37,417 nucleotides of DNA from Pseudomonadota bacterium (GTDB lineage: Bacteria; Myxococcota_A; Polyangia; Polyangiales; JAKSBK01): positions 1 to 37,417 of the forward strand of contig JAKSBK010000276.1 in assembly GCA_022361155.1 (NCBI GenBank), written 5' to 3'. A program made the translations under genes and the position numbers. Positions 31,113 through 37,417 of this stretch are shown in pieces. Positions within the stretch are counted from its first letter, which is position 1, and every line of letters begins with the position of its first letter. The notes below the pieces were generated by a model. It saw nothing but the letters and a program-made list of their open reading frames with translations. It was not told the DNA's origin and did not search any database.

Positions 31113-32672
31113 ATGAGGCATGTGTTCTTTTTGACTGGTCTCCTCGTATGCAATTCGACCTATGCTCAGATAAGTGTCGATGATTTCAATGGATTTAACT
31201 GGGCCGATCGGCGGGATAATTTCGTAGACGGTATAATTGAGGTGTCAGGGATGAACGGTGGCATTACTGACGTGGAAATCGACGCCCTCGCCGACCGCGT
31301 ATGCAGTGCATTCAAAACGATAGGGCGCGGGAACACGGTAAGGTTCCCCGTAAACGCCGCGACCGTGTCGAACGTCTCATGGTGGACTAAGTACAAGCGC
31401 CTCATCGACAGGGTCATCGGTGTGCACGGCATGAAGGTCATCCTGGCCTATTGGGAGGCGAGCAACTCCAAGGACGGCCGCGTCGACAATTCCAATAACT
31501 GGAAGAAGATGTGGATGACGATCGACGCCGAATACGGCAACAATCCCATGGTCTACATGGAGCCCATGAACGAGCCGCACGGCTACAGTCGGAACGCTCT
31601 GCTTGATCTCTATCGGGACTTCCGGAGATTCATGACCAACCTCCCGGCCGAACGCACGATCTGTGACGGCACCGGGTACTCACAGAACGTTGCTGCGATC
31701 GGGGATGATCCGCGCGTGGCCGGCTGCCTGTTCAGTTTCCACCTGTACCACTGGTTCGGTTCCCAAACGGGTGAACAGGGCTGGACCGATAGGTTCAATC
31801 GGGGGGTCGGCAAATTCGCCTCGCGCACGATCGTGACTGAATGGGGATCGGAATGTACCCAGGGTCATGACTACAGCATGGCGAGCAGCGATAACAAGAT
31901 CAGCTATATCCGGGCGATGTCAAGGAGGATCAACGAGCTGAAGATGGGGAGCGTCTATTGGCCCGGGATCCGTGACTACGACGATTGGTTCCGCATCTTC
32001 GATAGTAGTGCCAATCCCACTACGGTCACGAACCAGTCGATGCTGGAGCGGATTCATCTGTCGTTTGGTGACACGAGCAGCGCGGGCAGCGGTGGCTTCG
32101 GCGGCCATTCCGGGAGCGCGGGCGTTGGCGGGGGTGGTGTAGGCGGAGCCACCGGTGGCGCGGGACTGGGAGCTTCCGGGGTGGGGGGCGTGGCCGGCGT
32201 CACGGCGGCGGGCGGCGGACCTGCGGGGATGGGAAGCGCGGGAACAGCCGGTGGTGTGGCAGGCACGTTGGGCATGGCGGGCGTCGGGGGAGTAGCTGGG
32301 CTCGCCGGGGCAGCGGCCGGAACAGCCGGTGGTGCGGGTGCGGCCGGTAGCGACGCAGGCCTGCCGGCAGCAGGCGGTGCTGTGGCGCCGGACCCGGCTC
32401 CCCGCGCGAGCGCGGCGATACCTCAGGAGCAGGGTTGCGGTTGCAGCGTCCCGGGTGGAAGGGGCAGGAAGCCAGGGTGGCAGGCCTGGCTGCTTGCCGC
32501 GCTCGGTGCAGCGCTTGTGGTGCGGCGGCGGCGGAAACCGAAAGAAGTAAGAACAGGACGGCCGTTTTTGGGGATTGGCGGCGTCGCTTCGCTCAGGCGG
32601 CCCGCCTCCGCAATCGGACCTCGGCCTCCGCATCGGCCCTCGCCTTCGGCCTCGGGCTCGCTCCGACGATAA
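31113..32672 (+). CDS. GH5-type glycoside hydrolase with Gly/Ala linker and MYXO-CTERM tail
   Basis: The 519-residue protein has a signal peptide (MRHVFFLTGLLVCNSTYA) and a GH5-like TIM barrel at about 20-315. The acid/base glutamate is in YMEPMNEPHGY and the nucleophile in IVTEWGSEC, as in cellulases and related beta-glycanases. A Gly/Ala/Val linker of about 100 residues follows, then QGCGCSVPG, a membrane helix (AWLLAALGAALVV) and RRRRK: a MYXO-CTERM anchor. The frame runs 44 residues past the arginines, which is unusual. Start ATG 31113 follows AAGGTGAG by about 5 bases; GTG 31104 is an alternative. The catalytic part is visibly less GC-rich than its surroundings, suggesting transfer of that domain. 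The polysaccharide substrate is unknown. Confidence 0.85.
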   Translation: MRHVFFLTGLLVCNSTYAQISVDDFNGFNWADRRDNFVDGIIEVSGMNGGITDVEIDALADRVCSAFKTIGRGNTVRFPVNAATVSNVSWWTKYKRLIDRVIGVHGMKVILAYWEASNSKDGRVDNSNNWKKMWMTIDAEYGNNPMVYMEPMNEPHGYSRNALLDLYRDFRRFMTNLPAERTICDGTGYSQNVAAIGDDPRVAGCLFSFHLYHWFGSQTGEQGWTDRFNRGVGKFASRTIVTEWGSECTQGHDYSMASSDNKISYIRAMSRRINELKMGSVYWPGIRDYDDWFRIFDSSANPTTVTNQSMLERIHLSFGDTSSAGSGGFGGHSGSAGVGGGGVGGATGGAGLGASGVGGVAGVTAAGGGPAGMGSAGTAGGVAGTLGMAGVGGVAGLAGAAAGTAGGAGAAGSDAGLPAAGGAVAPDPAPRASAAIPQEQGCGCSVPGGRGRKPGWQAWLLAALGAALVVRRRRKPKEVRTGRPFLGIGGVASLRRPASAIGPRPPHRPSPSASGSLRR

Positions 32673-32712
32673 CACCCCCGGGGACTACGGCCCGCGGTTC
32701 GTGCGTATCAGC

Positions 32713-34014
32713 TCACGACAGGCTCTGGGGCTGCACCACGTCGAGATGCCCCTGGCCGTTGCAGCGTGTGAAGCGCAGCCCGTAACGCTGCTCGAGCGTC
32801 GTGCGCATGGCGGGGGTGAGAAACCCAGGAGGCTTGGGACCCAACTGGATACCCTTGACACCCAGACTGAGCAGGGTGAGCAGCACGGCCACGGCTTTCT
32901 GTTCGAACCAGCTGACAACAAGCTCGAGGGGCAGGTCGTTGACCGAACACTCGAACGCCCGGGCAAGGGCGCTCGCCACGCGGAGCGCCCCATAGGCATC
33001 GTTGCACTGCCCCATGTCGAGCAGCCTTGGTAGTCCCAGCAGCGTGCCGTAGTCGTAGCCTCTCAAACGGTACTTGCCGCAGCCTAGTGTAAGAATGAAG
33101 GTGTCTTTGGGCGTGCTCTGAGCGAAGTCGCTGAAATAGTTGCGGCCCCGCTCTGCGCCATCGCAGCCACCGATCAAGAAGAACTTGCTGACCTGACCCT
33201 GCTTGACCGCGTCGATCAGCGCGTCGAGCTTGCCCGCCAACACGGAATGGTGAAACCCGATGGTCGAGCGTCCTGCAGCAACCTCCGGCAACGGGTCGCA
33301 TTCGCGAGCTTTGTCGATCACCTGCGAGTAGTCGTCTTTCGGCAACAAGGTCGCACCCGGCACTGCGGTCACACCGGTGGTAAAGAGCCGCTCGGCGTAG
33401 GACTCTCTGGGGATCAAAACGCAGTTCGTGGTTGCCACGATGGGGCCGCCAAAGCTCGCGAATTCCCACTTCTGCTCTTGCCAGGCTCCGCCAAAATGCC
33501 CGGCCAGATTGGGATGCCCCTCGAGTGCCGGATACATGTGGGCCGGCAGCATTTCGCCGTGGGTATAGACCTTGATGTCCGTACCTTCGATCTGATGCAA
33601 AAGCACATTGAGATCGTACAGGTCGTGGCCGGTGACGAGCACGCCAGGCCCCGCTTCGGTGCCTTCCCGCACCTCGGTCGGCGCTGGAGCACCGAAGGCT
33701 GCTACGTGGGCGGCGTCCAGCATCTCCATGACGCTGTAATTGTGTCGGCCACATTCCAGGCACAGCGCGAACAGCGACTCGGGATCGAAGTTCACGTTCG
33801 TCATGGTTGCGAACAGCGCCCTTTCCAGGAAGGCCGCTACGCCCTCATCGTGTCGGCCGAGCTTGCGGGCGTGGTGGGCATAGGCGGCCATGCCTTTGGC
33901 CCCGTAGAGCAGCAGTTCCTGCAGGGCCTGCACCTCCTCGGTCTTGCCGCAGACACCTGGACTCGTAACACACCCGGTGCCGTGGGCCGTCTGCTCACAC
34001 TGGTCACAAAACAT
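32713..34014 (-). CDS. hcp: Hybrid cluster protein (hydroxylamine reductase), short form
   Basis: The 433-residue protein is an Hcp, an iron-sulphur-oxygen hybrid cluster enzyme linked to NO and hydroxylamine detoxification. The N-terminal cluster motif is C-x2-C-x8-C-x6-C (FCDQCEQTAHGTGCV...GVC). The hybrid-cluster ligands are all visible: H in GHDLYDL, E in HGEMLPA, C in TTNCVL, C in GGCDGA, C in LGCGKYR, C in GQCNDAY and E in WFEQKA. It is about 115 residues shorter than E. coli Hcp (550) because the segment between the first helical bundle and LLYGAKGMAAYA is missing, as in class III Hcps. The start ATG 34014 gives the family's MFC beginning. No reductase partner (hcr) lies nearby. Confidence 0.92.
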   Translation of the reverse strand: MFCDQCEQTAHGTGCVTSPGVCGKTEEVQALQELLLYGAKGMAAYAHHARKLGRHDEGVAAFLERALFATMTNVNFDPESLFALCLECGRHNYSVMEMLDAAHVAAFGAPAPTEVREGTEAGPGVLVTGHDLYDLNVLLHQIEGTDIKVYTHGEMLPAHMYPALEGHPNLAGHFGGAWQEQKWEFASFGGPIVATTNCVLIPRESYAERLFTTGVTAVPGATLLPKDDYSQVIDKARECDPLPEVAAGRSTIGFHHSVLAGKLDALIDAVKQGQVSKFFLIGGCDGAERGRNYFSDFAQSTPKDTFILTLGCGKYRLRGYDYGTLLGLPRLLDMGQCNDAYGALRVASALARAFECSVNDLPLELVVSWFEQKAVAVLLTLLSLGVKGIQLGPKPPGFLTPAMRTTLEQRYGLRFTRCNGQGHLDVVQPQSLS

Positions 34015-34407
34015 CCGATGGATCCTTCCTGTAGGGAGCTTGTGGCGACGCCCGTCGAAAAGGCGAAAAAGATGCGCTGCAACGAGCCTTCGCCGTGCTT
34101 GCAAGCAAAGTTTGCGTCTGCCCTGGTCCGGCCACGCCGCGGTGTTGCATGCACCGATTGCGATAGGACCTCTTCATCAAAGAGCGCTGCGTCCAAAGCG
34201 TGCGTGACCCTGTTGAGCGCCGAAGCAAGACTCGGACCAAATGCACGCGGCGCGTGGATGGTCGTGGTCGCATGGGCGACCCGTTGCGCCGCGCAGCAAC
34301 GGCCGTCCCGCTCAATGCCGCCGGCGGGTGCGGGCCAACCCAATCGGGCCCGCCAGGCTCGATTTCACGCGATCGCGCGCGGCCTTGTCATGGAGTGCGG
34401 GGCGTCC
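34015..34407. other. Intergenic region between rplQ and hcp
   Basis: These 393 bases follow the alpha operon and precede hcp on the minus strand. They should contain the operon's terminator and the hcp promoter. A 7-bp stem lies at 34330-34353. I looked for FNR-like or NsrR-like palindromes near the hcp start and did not find a clear one. No gene is supported. Confidence 0.5.
34330..34353 (-). terminator. Possible terminator stem after rplQ
   Basis: GCGGGCC and GGCCCGC (34330-34336 and 34347-34353) pair perfectly across a 10-base loop, 54 bases beyond the rplQ stop. No U-tract follows on the minus strand, so it may not act as an intrinsic terminator. Confidence 0.3.
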
Positions 34408-34887
34408 CTACTCCCCCGGAAGCAGCTCGATCCGAGCCACCGGCGCGTTGTCGCCACGCCGTGGGAGCTTCTTGGTGATCCGGGTATAGCCGCCACCTTT
34501 GCCCGACTGCACACGCTTCATATAGCGCGGTGCAATCTCGTGAAAGAGCTTGTGTATCAGGTCGGTTTCTTCGACGCCCCCGTCGGCCAACGTCCGCGTG
34601 CCGCGCCGCGGCAGAAACCGCGCGGCGTTTCGCTGCGCGTGCATGCGTCGCGCAACCGCCTTCTGCCGTCTCCCTTCGTCGAGCTTGCCCACGTCGACGT
34701 CCAGATCCTCACCCAGGCGGGTCGCATACGTGATCAAGCGCTCCGCCACCCGCCGCAATTCCTTGGCCTTGGCGTCCGTTGTGTCGATAGCCTCGTGCAG
34801 CACCAGGTTTCCCGCCAAGTTGCGCAGCATGGCTCGTCGATGACTGGTGTTACGACTGAATTTTCGACCTGCCTTGCGGTGTCTCAT
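34408..34887 (-). CDS. rplQ: 50S ribosomal protein L17
   Basis: The 159-residue protein has the L17 start MRHRKAGRKFSRNTSHRRAM and the core VLHEAIDTTDAKAKELRRVAERLI. It is longer than E. coli L17 (127) through an insertion rich in Gln/Arg in the middle and the C-terminal segment after TRITKKLPRRGDNAP. The ribosome binding site (AGGT) is weak. It is the last gene of the alpha operon, 43 bases after rpoA. Confidence 0.96.
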   Translation of the reverse strand: MRHRKAGRKFSRNTSHRRAMLRNLAGNLVLHEAIDTTDAKAKELRRVAERLITYATRLGEDLDVDVGKLDEGRRQKAVARRMHAQRNAARFLPRRGTRTLADGGVEETDLIHKLFHEIAPRYMKRVQSGKGGGYTRITKKLPRRGDNAPVARIELLPGE

Positions 34888-34930
34888 GCTGACCGTACCT
34901 ATTGGCTAAGCGCCGTTTTCAAACCCCATT

Positions 34931-35956
34931 CTAATTCGCGTTTTGCTGTTGCTTCCAGCGCTCCAGCATCTGCGGCCAATTGTCGATACGCATGCCCAGC
35001 TGCAGCCCCATGTCTGCCAAGATTTCTTTGATTTCCTTGAGCGATTTGCGACCAAAATTCTTGGTCTTGAGCATTTCAGCTTCCGAGCGTTGAACCAGCT
35101 CCCCGATCAAGTGAATGCTGGCGTTCTGCAGGCAATTGGCGGAACGTACGGAAAGCTCGAGCTCCTCGACAGTACGAAACAGATTCTCATTGAGCGGATC
35201 CTCTTGCGGCTGGTCGCGTGTGTCCGGTTCGGACTCTTCCTCGAAGTTGATGAACACGCTGACCTGATCCTTGATGATCTTGGCCGCATAGGCCAGCGCG
35301 TCGGCGCCTCGGACGGCTCCGTTGGTCCACAGCTCCAGCGTGAGCTTGTCGTAGTCGGTCATCTGACCGACGCGCGCGTTCGTCACGCTGTAGTTCACTT
35401 TGCGAATCGGCGAAAACAGGGCGTCGATGGCCACCGTTCCGATGGACATCGTCGCCGACTTGTTGCGTTCCGCCGGCACGTATCCGTGACCCGAGTTGAT
35501 GGTCAGTTCGGCGGAAAAGCGCCCACCTCTCGCCACGGAACAGATGGCGAGCTCGGGATTGAGGATTTCCACCTGATCGGTGACCTGGATATCCGCCGCC
35601 GTAACCTGCGCAGGACCTTCGCAATCGATGTCGAGACGATAGGTCTTCGGCTGCTCGGTGCGAACCACCACCTGCTTGAGGTTGAGCACGATGTCCGTAA
35701 CGTCTTCGGTGACATCCGGTACGGACGTGAACTCGTGTAGCGCGCCGTTGATCTTGACCGCCGTGATGGCCGCTCCCTGCAGCGAGGAGAGCAGCACCCG
35801 GCGCAACGCGTTACCGAGCGTCAAGCCGAACCCGCGCTCCAAAGGCTCGCAAGTGAATTTGCCATAGGTATCCGAAAGGGTTTCCGGATCTGGCTGAACC
35901 ACTTTTGGTTTGATTAGCTCGCGCCAATTGCGCGCAATCGTGGAGGATGTCGGCAT
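34931..35956 (-). CDS. rpoA: RNA polymerase alpha subunit
   Basis: The 341-residue protein is a full-length alpha subunit. The N-terminal assembly domain covers about residues 1-235 ([25 protein letters not shown], then [11 protein letters not shown]). The linker is acidic ([16 protein letters not shown]) and the C-terminal domain, about 262-335, carries the DNA/activator-binding segment [34 protein letters not shown] just before the ATG fits a strong ribosome binding site. It lies between rpsD and rplQ as in other bacteria. Confidence 0.97.
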   Translation of the reverse strand: MPTSSTIARNWRELIKPKVVQPDPETLSDTYGKFTCEPLERGFGLTLGNALRRVLLSSLQGAAITAVKINGALHEFTSVPDVTEDVTDIVLNLKQVVVRTEQPKTYRLDIDCEGPAQVTAADIQVTDQVEILNPELAICSVARGGRFSAELTINSGHGYVPAERNKSATMSIGTVAIDALFSPIRKVNYSVTNARVGQMTDYDKLTLELWTNGAVRGADALAYAAKIIKDQVSVFINFEEESEPDTRDQPQEDPLNENLFRTVEELELSVRSANCLQNASIHLIGELVQRSEAEMLKTKNFGRKSLKEIKEILADMGLQLGMRIDNWPQMLERWKQQQNAN

Positions 35957-35999
35957 GGTTCTCCTCTAATCGGACTGATCCTAATGCTCGTGAGATGTG

Positions 36000-36626
36000 T
36001 TACCGCGAATAGAACTCAACGATGAGCTGCTCCTGAATGGGAAGTGTTATTTGCTCCCGGCTCGGAAGAGCCTTTACAGTAGCCGTCAGGTTCTCTCGGT
36101 CGACCGCTAGCCACTCGGGCGGCTCCCGGCGTCCCGCAACTTCGAACGCCTGCTCGATGCGCAGCTTCTTCTTGGATTTCTCACGCACCTCGATCGTGTC
36201 GCCGGGCTTCACCAAGAAGGAGGGAATGCTCACCGTACGCCCGTTGACCGCCACGTGTTTGTGGCGTACCAGCTGGCGGGCGTCGGTGCGCGTGGCTGCA
36301 ATCCCGAAACGATAGACGGCGCTGTCCAGGCGCCGCTCCAGCAGTCTCAGGAGATTCTCTCCTGTGACCCCTTTGCTTCGATCAGCCAGTTCGAAGTAGC
36401 GGCGGAACTGACGTTCGAGCAGGCCGTAGATGCGGCGGACCTTCTGCTTCTCCCGCAGCCGCACCCCGTACTCCGTGAACTTGATGCGACGCTGCCCATG
36501 GGTGCCCGGGGGGTAGGGCCGGCGATCAAAGGAGCATTTGTCCGTGTAGCAGCGCTCCCCCTTGAGGAAGAGCTTGAGATTCTCACGCCTGCAGTGCTTG
36601 CAAACAGGGCCGATATAGCGTGCCAT
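36000..36626 (-). CDS. rpsD: 30S ribosomal protein S4 (zinc-binding form)
   Basis: The 208-residue protein has the S4 N-terminus with four cysteines, C9-x2-C12-x13-C26-x4-C31, so it is the zinc-binding (C+) type. The S4 RNA-binding domain begins near residue 97 ([27 protein letters not shown]). AGGAG lies about 9 bases before the ATG. In other bacteria S4 represses its own operon; no regulatory structure was traced here. Confidence 0.97.
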   Translation of the reverse strand: MARYIGPVCKHCRRENLKLFLKGERCYTDKCSFDRRPYPPGTHGQRRIKFTEYGVRLREKQKVRRIYGLLERQFRRYFELADRSKGVTGENLLRLLERRLDSAVYRFGIAATRTDARQLVRHKHVAVNGRTVSIPSFLVKPGDTIEVREKSKKKLRIEQAFEVAGRREPPEWLAVDRENLTATVKALPSREQITLPIQEQLIVEFYSR

Positions 36627-36650
36627 GGAGTCTGTCTCCTGAGATCTGCC

Positions 36651-37046
36651 TTAGACGCGACGTCGCTTGGGTGGACGGCAGCCGTTGTGAGGTATGGGCG
36701 TCACATCGCGAATAAGCGTGACCCTCATACCCGTGGCCTGGAGCGCTCGAAGCGCGGTTTCGCGACCCGCCCCCGGACCGTTGACGAAGATCGCGACCGT
36801 GCGAACGCCGTGGTCCTGGGCGCGTCGCGAAGCGTCCTCCGCTGCTAGCTGCGCCGCAAAGGGTGTGCTCTTTCGAGAGCCTTTGAAGCCGCGGGCACCA
36901 GCGCTGGACCAGGAAACCACATTGCCCCGCACGTCCGTAATCGTCACGATGGTATTGTTGAAAGTAGACTGGATGTGGGCGATTCCGGTCGGGATGTTCT
37001 TGCGGCTTTTCTTCTTGCCCTTGGTGCTCTTAGCGGCTTTTGCCAT
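36651..37046 (-). CDS. rpsK: 30S ribosomal protein S11
   Basis: The 131-residue protein has the S11 core ([21 protein letters not shown], then [20 protein letters not shown]) and the C-terminal [19 protein letters not shown] Lys-rich N-terminus precedes it. AGGAGG lies just upstream of the ATG. It follows rpsM by 26 bases. Confidence 0.97.
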   Translation of the reverse strand: MAKAAKSTKGKKKSRKNIPTGIAHIQSTFNNTIVTITDVRGNVVSWSSAGARGFKGSRKSTPFAAQLAAEDASRRAQDHGVRTVAIFVNGPGAGRETALRALQATGMRVTLIRDVTPIPHNGCRPPKRRRV

Positions 37047-37072
37047 CTCGTCCTCCTGAACGCGTCGGCGGG

Positions 37073-37417
37073 CTACTTCCTTCGGGAGAGCACGCCACGC
37101 TTTGGTCCCTTGCGGGTTCTGGCGTTGGTGTGCGTCCTCTGGCCCCGCGCCGGAAGTCCCCTGCGGTGCCTGAGGCCGCGATAGGACCCAAGATCCATGA
37201 GCCGCTTGATGCTCACTTGCACCTCGCGTCGCAGATCACCTTCGACCTTGTAGTTCGCGTCGATCGTCTCCCGGATGCGTCTGATCTCCGCGTCGCTCAG
37301 CTGCTCGGTGAGCTTGTCTTCTTGGATCTCGGCCTGGCCGCAGATCGCTTTGGCTCGAGCCTGGCCGATTCCGTAAATGTAGCGCAAGGAGATCACGATG
37401 TGCTTGCGAGCGGGGAT
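37073..37417 (-). CDS. rpsM: 30S ribosomal protein S13, 5' end cut by the window edge
   Basis: The readable 114 residues begin [18 protein letters not shown] and end in the basic tail [16 protein letters not shown]13 normally starts with about 8 more residues (M-A-R-I-A-G-V-type), so only the very N-terminus lies outside the window. The helix-hairpin-helix [13 protein letters not shown] and [16 protein letters not shown] are intact. Confidence 0.95.
   Translation of the reverse strand: MPARKHIVISLRYIYGIGQARAKAICGQAEIQEDKLTEQLSDAEIRRIRETIDANYKVEGDLRREVQVSIKRLMDLGSYRGLRHRRGLPARGQRTHTNARTRKGPKRGVLSRRK

Noticed and set aside
32054-32275. Proline-rich minus-strand frame opposite the GH5 linker
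   Set aside because: It is the complement of the Gly/Ala-rich linker codons, a common artefact in high-GC genes.
31930-32420. Repetitive GGC-rich DNA in the GH5 gene as a possible CRISPR or VNTR array
   Set aside because: The repeats are irregular codons for a Gly/Ala linker, without constant repeat length or unique spacers.

Overview
The window reads as chromosomal DNA of a high-GC myxobacterium (Myxococcota). The clearest lineage mark is a MYXO-CTERM-type tail (Cys-rich motif, one membrane segment, Arg cluster) on the GH5 enzyme at 31113-32672. The many Cys-rich outer-surface lipoproteins, the RCC1-type lipoprotein and the membrane-TPR protein fit the same group. No tRNA, rRNA, CRISPR array, prophage or intact insertion sequence was seen.

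Layout. 1-5.9 kb: an AraC-type regulator whose stop overlaps the start of a large Ig-like/Cys-rich lipoprotein, a 191-bp MITE-like element with a CTAA target duplication, a two-domain VOC protein, a truncated EamA transporter and an acyl-CoA thioesterase II. 6.0-9.0 kb: a 21-unit hexamer microsatellite, then an SDR dehydrogenase and an FAH-family hydrolase that resemble two late steps of the non-phosphorylated L-fucose route, then a seven-blade RCC1-like lipoprotein. 9.0-15.4 kb (minus strand): a sugar 1-kinase/nucleotidyltransferase pair, a secreted two-repeat protein, a molybdopterin oxidoreductase and a TPR membrane protein with repeated N-terminal TEVL motifs. 15.4-19 kb: a two-gene unit with a MNT/AbiEii-like nucleotidyltransferase, then 5-formyltetrahydrofolate cyclo-ligase and a YihY/BrkB membrane protein. 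19-26.4 kb: gamma-glutamyltransferase, a tandemly duplicated Cys-rich lipoprotein pair, a DUF2505 protein, a PP2C phosphatase and a Slt-type lytic transglycosylase. 26.4-32.7 kb: a Cys-rich lipoprotein flanked by copies of a dispersed repeat, an oligopeptide-type permease pair without its ATPase or binding protein, a Four-jointed/Fam20-like kinase, a small protein and the GH5 enzyme. 32.7-37.4 kb (minus strand): a short-form hybrid cluster protein and the alpha operon rpsM-rpsK-rpsD-rpoA-rplQ, with rpsM cut by the window edge.

Most genes sit in short two-gene units joined by ATGA, GTGA or TAGTG overlaps, which suggests translational coupling. Several plus-strand genes have a TANNNT box only 6-9 bases before the start codon and no clear Shine-Dalgarno sequence, which suggests leaderless or near-leaderless mRNAs. 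The most notable observations are the Four-jointed-like kinase, the MITE with an intact target duplication, two families of dispersed intergenic repeats, the TEVL-repeat TPR protein and the nucleotidyltransferase pair. No large previously undescribed multi-gene system is evident. All family assignments come from reading the protein sequences; no database search was run.
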